This document shows, piece by piece, positions 60,401 to 64,000 of a stretch of 64,000 bases of DNA. Both the position numbers and the translations under genes were made by a program. Under the pieces are notes generated by a model, which had not been told where the DNA came from, ran no database searches, and saw nothing but the letters and a program-made list of their open reading frames with translations. This DNA is from Pararge aegeria (Eukaryota > Arthropoda > Insecta > Lepidoptera > Nymphalidae). Every line of letters begins with the position of its first letter. The stretch's first letter is position 1. The stretch is from NCBI RefSeq assembly GCF_905163445.1, contig NC_053193.1, positions 6,076,001 through 6,140,000 on the forward strand, in the 5' to 3' direction.

Positions 60401-63400
60401 TGAATGTGACAGGAAACATTTTAATAATATTCTCTGGGCCACGGTTACTGTCTTTCAGGTAAGTCTTCAGACTAATAAAGTATTTCATTGTCGATTTATT
60501 TGCGATCCCGTTCGAATTTGCTTTTAGAAGATCGTAGGTGCGTTTCTCGTAATAAGCAACTTAATTCAAAACTGAATATTTCCTTCTGGAGTTGTAAGCC
60601 ATATTGAAATCTATAATTGGATCGTTAAGCCTGCAAGCGAGAAACTCACTAAGGTAGATTTTATTTATCGAGTGTTAGTTATACGTTATGCACTTATAAC
60701 GAGCGATCAGTAGCTAGTGCATCTTGCTTATAGTTTAGTGGTAGATAATGCTGGACCCTTTTGCTTGTGTACTCCAACCGCCGTCTGTGTTACTTTGTAT
60801 TACGATGTTAATAATTGTTGTGTACACTAACACAAAAGCATAAAACTTCTTAACACTAACACTTAATTAACTAAAAATGTTTTGGTTTGGTTTTGTTTCT
60901 TAACATTTAACTTACAACTTTTCACAACGTTGAGGCACGACTTCTACACAAAACGACAGCACACCTTGCTTATTATGATTTATTACGGAAATTAATGATA
61001 CTTCAAAATACATGTTGTGGTAGCAATTATCCGGTGTGTTCAATGCGATCATTTCATAAAACTGATTTGAAATTTTTAGGTTTTAACTCAGGAAGACTGG
61101 AATGTTGTACTTTTTAATGGTATGGAGAAAACTAGCCATTGGGCTGCCTTATATTTTGTCGCATTGATGACTTTCGGCAACTATGTATTATTCAACTTAC
61201 TTGTGGCTATTTTAGTTGAAGGATTCAGTTCAGAGGTTTGTATTTTGCAACAAAATTACTAAAACATTATATTATGAAAAGTCAATATTCAAACACTGCA
61301 GACTCTTACTGCAATAGAATTAACCTGTGCTTCTTCTATGTTAAGAAGATATAGATCTAACCTATTTTGTATGCTATAGAGAAATGAAAGAAGGGAGCGA
61401 GAGCAACGCGAATTAGCCAAATCAAAACTGTCGAGTGAATGTTTTTCTGACAATAACGAAATGCAATACGATGATTCTAATTCGGGATCACACTCCAGCG
61501 ACAGTATTTCACAGGTGATTTTTCTTAAATATATTAAACCAATACAACAGTTTAACCATACAGGCAATTTTATTGTTGCGGCATTTAAATCTTAATACTG
61601 TTTCCTGTTGTATTTTTTAATTACACAGACAGACAGGCATAGTTTCATAACCAAGACATATCTTACTATCACATAATTACTCCTGTGGTTTATAGCAAAA
61701 ATCAACTTTTTTTCTAGAACGAAATCAAAAACTTCTGGAAATCAGCGGATGATGTTAGAAAAGCTAAAGATGATGTCAACGGTCAAAAAGATAAAGTTTC
61801 ACGGTCACGTCGTAAGACAAAGAACTCTTCTCACCATCCTTCACTCTGCAAAGACTGTGCACAATCAAATAAGTGCAATATACAGAAAGTAAGGAACAGT
61901 TCCAATTAAATGCTAAACATTATTAACTATATTGTAGTTTTGGTTTTGATTTGTTTCAAGATCCAGCCACTTCTATTTTCAGAATTGTGTAACGACACTT
62001 TCTACATAAGTCTTCTACGTACAAACGAAAGAACTATTTGGACTATGAAACTGAAATATACCCATGTTTCATAAAAAATATTAGGTGGAATAAAAATGAC
62101 CATTAAATTTTATTATTTATATTATTGTAGGAATCAAAAATGCTTGCTGCGGGAACATCGGATAATAATAGTACCATTGTACCGATGATAACACACACAG
62201 CAGCTACACCGCAAGACTCACCATCGACAACTTTAGAACCTGGTGCAACATTCAGGGACTTTAATGTAGCATTAACTTTAGAAAGAGCTACAATGCTTTC
62301 AAGCTTAGATTCTATCGACCGAACATCTGTATGTATAAAAAGTTAATTATTTTTATTATTTGAAACTTGTCTGAATTGACTAAAATTTTCCTGACTATTT
62401 TCAGTGTCCCAATATACCAGGGTTACTTAAACCGCCAAACAGCTACACACTAACACTTCATTCTGCAGCTGCTCAATTAGGTGCTGAAAAAGCACGACTT
62501 CCTCCATTGACCCTCGCTCCCCCACCCCTGACCTTGGCTCCACCTCCATCTAGGTCTACAACCCCTGGGTCTACTACACCAACAACTCCTAGGTCACTAC
62601 CGTCACCAATGTTTCCAGAAAAAAATCTTCAGGTGACGATTGCTAAAGATGAGAACTGTCTTAATGTCAGCGACAAGTCTAGTTTGCTCAGTTCGCTAAA
62701 GTAAGTTAATAATTTTGTTAAAATGCATAATTCGTGTAAGTTATTCATAAAATGAATTTATAACACAGCTTTTATACATCATATTAAATTATCATAAATA
62801 AATTATTTTTAGAAGTATAACAATTACTACACCGATTATAAGTGGAGAAGATAAATGCAAAGTTCAACGTGGTTATAGTTGGAAACCCAGCTTAGTACGT
62901 AAAAAGCAACGAACCGGCTCCGACTCTGATGCGGTAGTGCTGAACAATGGACGGGATCACATTGCGTGCAATGGTAAGTTAATCAAATATAGAACATTCT
63001 ATCAATAAAGTAATAAGGAAATAAGTTGAATTACGGCACGGGATTATTAATAATCATTAAAAGTTCGTCAATAATGCATAATGTAACTTAACTGTGTTTA
63101 GGTTCTAGCTTCAGAAAAAATGAATTACTTCTGTCATCATCGATGGTGATAAAAAACGATACACAATCCGAATTACCAAATAATAGATCAAAAGTAGAGA
63201 AACGAAGAGTTTCTGCTCACACTGCTCCTGTACTGCCAGACGTAAGAATGCCAAACATATATTTTTGATCATTTCTTTCTAGCACATTTTATTTATGATA
63301 CTGTGATTTTTAAGGTGTCATGGAAAGCTCCAGAAGCTGGATTTTCTTCGGACTCCACAGTCAGGCTAGATACGGTTAAAGCTCCTTCTCACAGACTTTC

Positions 63401-63991
63401 CCTCACTAACGAGTACATAACAGGTGAATAAATTTTATTATTACTGAATAATGAGCGACTTTCAAGCCATTTCTTGTAATCATTTCCATCATTTCAAAAT
63501 AGAGATTTCCCTAACCTTCTTAGTGTTGATCGAGTGGTTAGCAAGTTCGACCACACATCACAAGGTATATAATAAACATTCACTGAGTTGGACCGAGAAT
63601 CGTGAAAGTAAAAGGACTTACAGTACCTACCTGGAGTTAGGAAAGTATCGCTGTCCACCCGCATGTCTCGAAGAAAACGTTAAAATGTTATCTTTTCAAG
63701 TAATCGTATGTGATAATAATAGTTATAGCCCGCTTGAAGAAACTTAGCCTTTAATCTCCCTTTACTATTAGATAAGAAGCCTCTGCCCAGCACAAGGACA
63801 TGACTAAGCTAAAGGGGTTGATAAAAACGCCATGGTGCTTTGTTTCAGTGACATCAATATCAGAAGTTAAAACTAGTAATTTGACTCCTGTAACTCCACA
63901 AGTTGCACAGGTACCACCACGATTATCCAGACAGGAATCCTTGAAGCCTAACAACCAAGGCTTGCCGTTGATGAAACAAATCAATGAGGAG
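36367..63991 (+). CDS. Ca-alpha1T: T-type (Cav3) voltage-gated calcium channel alpha-1 subunit, partial, multi-exon
   Basis: Pore-forming plasma-membrane subunit of a low-voltage-activated calcium channel, a family that supports pacemaking, rebound firing and window currents in neurons and muscle. Joined exons give about 1304 in-frame residues plus optional segments. Seen in order: IS1 (WFERISMLVILLNC), IS2-S3, the IS4 arginine ladder (TIRVLRPLRAINRIPS), IS5, a cysteine-rich turret, pore I with its selectivity glutamate (ISLEGWTDIM), IS6 (MINLCLVVIATQFSETK), the I-II linker, IIS1-S3 (INTLSMGIEYHNQPEEL), IIS4 (LRTFRLLRILKLVRF), IIS5, alternative turrets, pore II (LTQEDWNVVL), IIS6 (FGNYVLFNLLVAILVEGF) and part of the II-III linker with the Cav3-conserved HTAATP. 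A helical linker follows IS6 instead of the beta-subunit-binding AID of high-voltage channels, which identifies Cav3 rather than Cav1 or Cav2. The N-terminus, domains III-IV and C-terminus are missing. The coordinates span exons and introns; the exons are listed separately. Confidence 0.97.
37571..37704 (+). CDS. Ca-alpha1T: Exon 2: IS2 to IS3
   Basis: It reads VFDDIIFAFFTLEMTIKMVA through SWNRLDFFIVMAG, the S2 helix with its acidic charge-transfer residue and the start of S3. Acceptor TTTTGCGTAG|G, donor GG|GTAAGC, 134 nt, phase 0 in and phase 2 out. Confidence 0.96.
38054..38151 (+). CDS. Ca-alpha1T: Exon 3: IS3-S4 loop and IS4 voltage sensor
   Basis: It reads ALEYALNVENINLSAIRTIR then VLRPLRAINRIP. 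Arginines every third residue form the IS4 sensor. The short S3-S4 loop has Val-Glu-Asn where vertebrate Cav3.2 has Gly-His-Asn. Acceptor TTTTCAG|G, donor A|GTAAGT, 98 nt, phase 2 in and phase 1 out. Confidence 0.96.
38229..38273. repeat. Perfect inverted repeat, 20-bp arms, 5-nt spacer
   Basis: TCCTATAACAGTCCACTGCC (38229-38248) is followed after AGTCC by its exact reverse complement. The left arm is the normal 5' part of the family E repeat; the inverted copy is absent from the other family E copies. Confidence 0.95.
38274..38462 (+). repeat. Family E repeat, single copy
   Basis: GGACTAAAGCCCTCTCC, CCACGCTGCTGGGTAGACGG, ACCCGGTGTCCATTATATTC and CGTACGACACCCATGGAAAG match the units at 9.5-10.3 kb. 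Confidence 0.8.
38463..38725 (+). mobile_element. SINE-B, full length
   Basis: tRNA-like head (GGCCGATTCGCGCAGTTTGC; GGGCTCGATTCCCAC B box), GATTTTCAGTGTCTGGGTGT, TAAGTATTTATGTATATTAT, TCATCAGTCATCTTAGTACC, ACACAAGCTACGCTTACTTT and a TATTTATTTATT tail. Confidence 0.88.
40254..40450 (+). mobile_element. Non-autonomous Helitron-like element, 197 bp
   Basis: Begins TCCTACTAATATTATAAATG after A. Ends with CGCGA..TCGCG, a small hairpin, about 8 nt before CTAG and a following T. The combination fits small lepidopteran Helitrons. Confidence 0.75.
40894..40922. repeat. Perfect inverted repeat, 12-bp arms
   Basis: TATAACTAACAT, spacer GATTT, ATGTTAGTTATA. Confidence 0.9.
40965..41013. repeat. Perfect inverted repeat, 23-bp arms, 3-nt spacer
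   Basis: Arm 40965-40987 (CGGAAACAATTGAAATTAAT...) is exactly complementary to 40991-41013; spacer ACA. The loop is too short for an ordinary miRNA precursor. Confidence 0.95.
41680..41912 (+). mobile_element. SINE-B, plus orientation
   Basis: ACGGCCGTTTGGCGCAGTGC, AAGGCTGTGGGTTC, ACACAAGCTACGCTTACTTT, GGCTAGATTGCGATGTGTGT. Lacks the TCATCAGTCATCTTAGTACC block. A CCGAC-type simple repeat precedes it at 41641-41674. Confidence 0.85.
43060..43190 (+). mobile_element. LINE 3' tail, plus orientation
   Basis: GGGTTGCCTGGTAGAGATCG, GCGATAAGCCTACCTTTC and TTGGTGTACAATAAAGTGTA ending in a (TTTGAT)n-like tail. This is the reverse of the segments at 43800 and 46785. Confidence 0.75.
43440..43570 (+). 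repeat. Unnamed dispersed repeat (family R), copy 1
   Basis: AGTTTCACACGACCCCATCT, CAAACAACGGGG, ACCGCAAATTA and TTGGTTAGACATACGTCGG are shared with copies near 45.2 and 47.1 kb. Confidence 0.6.
43689..44155 (+). mobile_element. SINE-A split by a nested LINE tail
   Basis: Head 43689-43799 (AGCGGTGATAGCACAGCGGT, GTTATGTGCGTTTTAAGTAA); body resumes near 43970 (AAAACATCGTGAGGAAACCT, GTGTGGAGTCCAC, GGACTATGGC). The interruption is the LINE tail at about 43800-43940. Confidence 0.85.
43800..43940 (-). mobile_element. LINE 3' tail nested in SINE-A, minus orientation
   Basis: Starts with (TGAA)n, then ACTTTTATTGTACACC and GGTGGCCTTATCGCTACATA ..CTTCCAGGCAACC. The tetranucleotide tail marks the 3' end, on the minus strand. 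Confidence 0.8.
45195..45300 (+). repeat. Family R repeat, copy 2
   Basis: AGTTTCACATAACCCCATCG, GCAAACAACGGGGCAGTACG, CCGCAAATTAGAAC, TGGTTAGACAT. Confidence 0.6.
46110..46345 (+). mobile_element. SINE-C, 5'-truncated, plus orientation
   Basis: GGTCTGGTGGGAGGCTTCGG, TTACCACCCTACCGACAAAG, TGTAGAAACCGATTAGGAGT, CAGGTGAGATTGCAGTCAAG and an A-rich end. Confidence 0.88.
46785..46935 (-). mobile_element. LINE 3' tail, minus orientation
   Basis: Starts (TATT)n, then TTTATTGTATACCA, GGCGGCCTTATCGC, AGCGATCACTGCCAGGCAA. Confidence 0.75.
47020..47165 (+). repeat. Family R repeat, copy 3 (diverged)
   Basis: GCAAACAACAAGTCCGTACT, CCACATGTTGGTTAGACACA, TGTAGTTTCTGCAA. Confidence 0.5.
48634..48700. repeat. 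Imperfect hairpin, about 20-27-bp stem, 13-nt loop
   Basis: GGGCGACGCAATGACGAC pairs with GTCGTCATTACATCGTCC with one G-U and two C-A mismatches; an A-run/T-run extends the stem outward. Confidence 0.75.
49168..49339 (+). CDS. Ca-alpha1T: Exon 4: S4-S5 linker, IS5, start of turret I
   Basis: It reads MRILVMLLLDTLPMLGNVLL through FFVFFIFGIVGVQLWEG and LRQRCELVLPPNVLRPK. This is almost identical to vertebrate Cav3 through IS5 and diverges in the extracellular loop. Acceptor ACAG|GC, donor AA|GTGAGT, 172 nt, phase 1 in and phase 2 out. Confidence 0.97.
51061..51102 (+). CDS. Ca-alpha1T: Exon 5: 42-nt candidate cassette exon in turret I
   Basis: A pyrimidine-rich acceptor (TTTATTTTACAG|A) and a good donor (TC|GTAAGA) enclose 42 nt. 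The segment is open in the required frame and enters and leaves in phase 2, so exons 4 and 6 join in frame with or without it. Included, it adds 14 residues (KDLSEWYRVRVRVNS across the junctions). Skipped, the join reads RPNISFHYEF. I cannot tell from sequence whether it is constitutive, alternative or unused. A 14-bp stem (51208-51221 with 51296-51309) lies just downstream. Confidence 0.65.
51208..51309. repeat. Inverted repeat downstream of the cassette exon
   Basis: ACGAACTGGCAGTT (51208-51221) pairs with AACTGCCAGTTTGT (51296-51309), with one G-U in RNA; 74-nt loop. It lies about 105 nt after the cassette donor. Confidence 0.7.
52352..52628 (+). CDS. Ca-alpha1T: Exon 6: turret I and pore helix I
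   Basis: It reads ISFHYEFSKELDYICTTPED through CVNWNQYYTNCTQRG and NIGLAWVAIFL. The Cys-rich extracellular loop and the motif CVNWNQYYTNC match Cav3 domain I. Sequons at NET, NSS and NCT suggest glycosylation. Acceptor TACAG|C, donor TTG|GTAAGT, 277 nt, phase 2 in and phase 0 out. Confidence 0.97.
52707..52799 (+). CDS. Ca-alpha1T: Exon 7: selectivity filter I and descending loop
   Basis: It reads VISLEGWTDIMYYVQDAHSF then WDWVYFVLLIV. The Glu of LEGW is the domain I member of the Cav3 EEDD filter ring. 93 nt, phase 0 at both ends, acceptor TTTTTTTCCAG|G and donor GTG|GTAACT. Confidence 0.97.
52883..52955 (+). mobile_element. SINE-C 3' end, plus orientation, intronic
   Basis: ATACTGCATCAACTTACCAC, AAGGTGAGATTGCAGTGAAG, CTTGTAGTGGAATAAAAAAA. 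Confidence 0.8.
53497..53729 (+). CDS. Ca-alpha1T: Exon 8: IS6 and gating-brake region of the I-II linker
   Basis: It reads IGSFFMINLCLVVIATQFSE then TKKREMERMRVERARFTSTS, ending WRRFKRRMAKKIR. The stretch after IS6 matches the helix-loop-helix gating brake that stabilises the closed state of Cav3 channels; STLAS and CYAEIVKYV align with vertebrate STLASF and CYEELLKYL. Acceptor CTATAG|A, donor AG|GTAATT, 233 nt, phase 0 in and phase 2 out. Confidence 0.96.
54110..54540. mobile_element. MITE, long copy, in the intron before exon 9
   Basis: Left end ACTAATGCCCACTTTCACTA; right end in reverse complement ACTGATGCCCGTTTTCACTA. A minus-strand SINE-A scrap (about 54366-54402) and a 13-bp inverted repeat (54426-54457) lie inside. 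Confidence 0.75.
54426..54612. repeat. Two short inverted repeats
   Basis: ATTTACCTTTCAC..GTGAAAGGTAAAT (54426-54457, 6-nt spacer) and CACTGACCTT..AAGGTCAGTG (54579-54612, 14-nt spacer). Confidence 0.9.
54755..54839. repeat. Hairpins abutting the exon 9 acceptor
   Basis: A perfect 21-bp inverted repeat (54755-54775 with 54785-54805, 9-nt spacer) and TATCATA..TATGATA (54822-54839) immediately upstream of the acceptor GATAG. Confidence 0.92.
54842..54956 (+). CDS. Ca-alpha1T: Exon 9: I-II linker
   Basis: After exon 8 (ATC AG|A) the frame reads VYKYQRAELQWRTSRETLQL, ending PKQHHPCCPRVHPQ. One other frame hits a TAG; a third is open but does not fit the phase. Acceptor GATAG|A, donor CAG|GTAACC, 115 nt. 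The 5' flank is packed with inverted repeats, including TATCATA/TATGATA at 54822-54839 right at the acceptor. Confidence 0.85.
55089..55169. repeat. Two adjacent palindromes in the intron after exon 9
   Basis: 55089-55124: 18-bp arms (ATTCGTGACGATGCAGTA) with no spacer and one mismatch. 55141-55169: perfect 14-bp arms (TTTATGTAAGGCAG) with a 1-nt spacer. Confidence 0.95.
55282..55377 (+). CDS. Ca-alpha1T: Exon 10: I-II linker, phase 0-0
   Basis: It reads GNGKSLTEEVGDEPLTRPSL then MRVPSLSAADLE (32 residues). 96 nt with both ends in phase 0, so skipping would keep the frame. Acceptor AAACAG|G, donor GAG|GTAACT. Low complexity and linker-like; no domain recognised. Confidence 0.88.
55584..55745 (-). 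mobile_element. SINE-A fragment, minus orientation, intronic
   Basis: ATGTTATGGAGAACTCTCAG, GCATGCAGGTTTCCTCACGA, TGTTTTCCTTCACC. Confidence 0.85.
55811..55964 (+). CDS. Ca-alpha1T: Exon 11: I-II linker with RRRSS and His-rich segment
   Basis: It reads NASNLSLLSPPSLTRRRSSV then MFSDTVLLHVPNAQHLAHPH. RRRSS is a possible basophilic kinase site, and the following His-containing stretch recalls the RRLSVHHLV-polyHis part of vertebrate Cav3.1. Acceptor TTTCCCAG|A, donor G|GTATGT, 154 nt, phase 0 in and phase 1 out. Confidence 0.92.
55965..56732 (+). other. Intron between exons 11 and 12
   Basis: A small inverted repeat (TAAATGTATCATTAGA near 56596-56611 with TCTAATGATACATTT near 56651-56665) is the only structure seen. 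Confidence 0.6.
56733..56929 (+). CDS. Ca-alpha1T: Exon 12: I-II linker, acidic and Ala-rich
   Basis: It reads EFDLPTGETAEERAAAGGTM, SCQELLALSGALSAALPTGQ and VALDSFFEELTKGISKRAGD. No known motif is recognised; it is poorly conserved linker sequence. Acceptor GCATAG|AG, donor AAG|GTACTT, 197 nt, phase 1 in and phase 0 out. Confidence 0.9.
57018..57201 (+). CDS. Ca-alpha1T: Exon 13: end of I-II linker, entry to IIS1
   Basis: It reads IIEIDDFSCCAELIAAEAAA, then FFWRETSKLFSLMRKHIKII and VNHKYFQQG. NHKYFQQG-ILLAILINTLS aligns with vertebrate DSKYFGRGIMIAILVNTLS. Acceptor ATTACAG|A, donor G|GTACAG, 184 nt, phase 0 in and phase 1 out. Confidence 0.95.
57281..57491 (+). CDS. Ca-alpha1T: Exon 14: IIS1-IIS3
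   Basis: It reads ILLAILINTLSMGIEYHNQP, EELTVIVEISNVVFSAIFAV, EMILKIISEGPFKY and NVFDGVIVIL, unmistakably Cav3 domain II. The acceptor follows an unbroken T tract ending TTTAG|G, donor AG|GTATTT, 211 nt, phase 1 in and phase 2 out. Confidence 0.98.
57728..57937 (+). CDS. Ca-alpha1T: Exon 15: IIS4 voltage sensor and IIS5
   Basis: It reads AFELTQSMGNEHDLAGSSGL, SVLRTFRLLRILKLVRFMPN and MLRTMDNVAVFFSLLVLFIF. The Arg/Lys ladder and RQL-TMDNVA motif match Cav3. Acceptor ATTACAG|T, donor AG|GTAAAT, 210 nt, phase 2 at both ends. Confidence 0.98.
57938..58819 (+). other. Intron before exon 16a
   Basis: AT-rich, no repeat recognised. TTCCTTAAA near 58471 resembles a U12 branch site, but the intron starts GTAAAT and ends AG with normal spacing, so a standard intron is likelier. 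Confidence 0.6.
58820..58937 (+). CDS. Ca-alpha1T: Exon 16a: short, three-cysteine turret II (alternative)
   Basis: Joined to exon 15 it reads SILGMNIFGCKFCKNDEEGD then LECDRKNFDTLLWAFVTVFQ: IIS5 end, turret and pore helix, 40 residues with cysteines in GCKFC and LEC. Acceptor GTTCAG|C, donor CAG|GTATTG, 118 nt, phase 2 in and phase 0 out. It is homologous to exon 16b and cannot be joined to it in frame, so the two are predicted to be mutually exclusive. Confidence 0.95.
58938..60292 (+). other. Intron between the alternative turret exons
   Basis: 1355 nt. A 107-codon open frame (59050-59373) has no channel similarity. No third turret-like exon was recognised. A stem (60091-60106 with 60143-60158) lies 135 nt before exon 16b. 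Confidence 0.6.
60091..60158. repeat. Inverted repeat upstream of exon 16b
   Basis: GAAGTTCAATTTACGT pairs with ACGTAAATTAAACTTC, 15 of 16 positions, 36-nt loop. Confidence 0.8.
60293..60458 (+). CDS. Ca-alpha1T: Exon 16b: long, five-cysteine turret II (alternative)
   Basis: It reads SILGMYLFGGKFCKFVEDNG, TERDCTCPEIVSHHPKCECD and RKHFNNILWATVTVFQ: 56 residues, 16 more than 16a, with five cysteines (KFC, DCTC, KCEC). It has a strong pyrimidine tract before GTGCAG|T and a consensus donor CAG|GTAAGT. It uses the same flanking phases as 16a; a 16a-16b join would read ten codons into TAA. Confidence 0.95.
60459..61079 (+). other. Intron between exon 16b and exon 17
   Basis: 621 nt, AT-rich; no repeat or exon recognised. 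Confidence 0.6.
61080..61235 (+). CDS. Ca-alpha1T: Exon 17: selectivity filter II and IIS6
   Basis: It reads VLTQEDWNVVLFNGMEKTSH, WAALYFVALMTFGNYVLFNL and LVAILVEGFSSE. The Glu of TQEDW is the domain II filter residue. Acceptor TTTTTAG|G, donor GAG|GTTTGT (weaker +3), 156 nt, phase 0-0. Confidence 0.98.
61380..61514 (+). CDS. Ca-alpha1T: Exon 18: start of II-III linker
   Basis: It reads RNERREREQRELAKSKLSSE then CFSDNNEMQYDDSNSGSHSS DSISQ (45 residues): a charged helix after IIS6, then a Ser/Asp-rich tail. Acceptor CTATAG|A, donor CAG|GTGATT, phase 0-0. Confidence 0.94.
61718..61888 (+). CDS. Ca-alpha1T: Exon 19: II-III linker, basic with Cys pairs
   Basis: It reads NEIKNFWKSADDVRKAKDDV, then SRSRRKTKNSSHHPSLCKDC and AQSNKCNIQK. 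CKDC followed by KC is a small cysteine cluster of unknown role. Acceptor TTTCTAG|A, donor AAA|GTAAGG, 171 nt, phase 0-0. Confidence 0.93.
62131..62328 (+). CDS. Ca-alpha1T: Exon 20: II-III linker with conserved HTAATP
   Basis: It reads ESKMLAAGTSDNNSTIVPMI, THTAATPQDSPSTTLEPGAT and FRDFNVALTLERATMLSSLD SIDRTS. HTAATP is shared with vertebrate Cav3 II-III linkers. Acceptor TTGTAG|G, donor TCT|GTATGT, 198 nt, phase 0-0. Confidence 0.95.
62405..62700 (+). CDS. Ca-alpha1T: Exon 21: II-III linker, Pro/Thr-rich with LTLAPPP repeat
   Basis: It reads CPNIPGLLKPPNSYTLTLHS, then PPLTLAPPPLTLAPPPSRST and VSDKSSLLSSLK. Two copies of LTLAPPP in tandem suggest an unequal-exchange duplication; the PPP runs could be SH3 or WW ligands. 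Acceptor TTTTCAG|T, donor AA|GTAAGT, 296 nt, phase 0 in and phase 2 out. Confidence 0.94.
62813..62973 (+). CDS. Ca-alpha1T: Exon 22: II-III linker
   Basis: It reads SITITTPIISGEDKCKVQRG, YSWKPSLVRKKQRTGSDSDA and VVLNNGRDHIACNG. Basic KPSLVRKKQR segment. Acceptor TTTTTAG|A, donor G|GTAAGT, 161 nt, phase 2 in and phase 1 out. Confidence 0.93.
63102..63241 (+). CDS. Ca-alpha1T: Exon 23: II-III linker
   Basis: It reads SSFRKNELLLSSSMVIKNDT then EKRRVSAHTAPVLPD. RRVS is a possible PKA-type site. Acceptor TGTTTAG|G, donor GAC|GTAAGA, 140 nt, phase 1 in and phase 0 out. Confidence 0.92.
63315..63423 (+). CDS. Ca-alpha1T: Exon 24: II-III linker
   Basis: It reads VSWKAPEAGFSSDSTVRLDT then VKAPSHRLSLTNEYITG. 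Acceptor TTTTTAAG|G, donor G|GTGAAT, 109 nt, phase 0 in and phase 1 out. Confidence 0.9.
63849..63991 (+). CDS. Ca-alpha1T: Exon 25: II-III linker, last exon in window
   Basis: It reads VTSISEVKTSNLTPVTPQVA then QVPPRLSRQESLKPNNQGLP LMKQINEE. RLSRQES is a basophilic kinase-like site. Acceptor TTTCAG|T, donor GAG|GTAAAA, 143 nt, phase 1 in and phase 0 out. The window ends nine bases into the next intron. Confidence 0.92.
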
Positions 63992-64000
63992 GTAAAAATA

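Overview
The window looks like nuclear DNA of a lepidopteran insect, most likely a butterfly. It is AT-rich and intron-rich. It is full of short interspersed repeats of the kind found in Lepidoptera: tRNA-headed SINEs, Helitron-like elements ending in CTAG before a T, RTE-type LINE scraps and small foldback elements. No bacterial, viral or organellar genes were seen.

One protein gene can be supported: a low-voltage-activated (T-type, Cav3) calcium channel alpha-1 subunit, Drosophila Ca-alpha1T / vertebrate CACNA1G-H-I, on the + strand. Twenty-six exon segments run from 36367 to 63991. Every junction was placed by hand so that reading frame and splice phase agree, giving about 1304 residues before optional exons. 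The segments cover domain I (S1-S6), the I-II linker with its gating-brake region, domain II (S1-S6) and a large part of the II-III linker. The N-terminus before IS1 and everything after the middle of the II-III linker (domains III, IV, C-terminus) are outside the window or not found.

Three exon-level features stand out. Two neighbouring exons (58820-58937 and 60293-60458) encode alternative versions of the domain II S5-pore turret, with three and five cysteines, and their phases make joint inclusion frame-breaking. A 42-nt frame-neutral cassette (51061-51102) in the domain I turret would replace a potential N-glycosylation site with an arginine-rich stretch. The first exon is preceded by a perfect minor-spliceosome (U12) branch site and an apparent AC acceptor.

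Layout: 1-36366 has no exon I can support and holds decayed repeats (SINE families A, B and C, Helitron-like and foldback elements, tandem duplications, RTE LINE remnants); it may be a 5' intron of the same gene or intergenic DNA. 36367-38151 holds exons for IS1-IS4. 38152-49167 is an 11-kb repeat-bearing intron. 49168-53729 covers IS5, the pore and IS6. 54842-57201 is the I-II linker. 57281-61235 is domain II, and 61380-63991 is the II-III linker. The window also holds many short, nearly perfect inverted repeats with tiny spacers. One of them can be shown, against other copies of the same repeat, to carry an added inverted segment, which points to short-range template switching.
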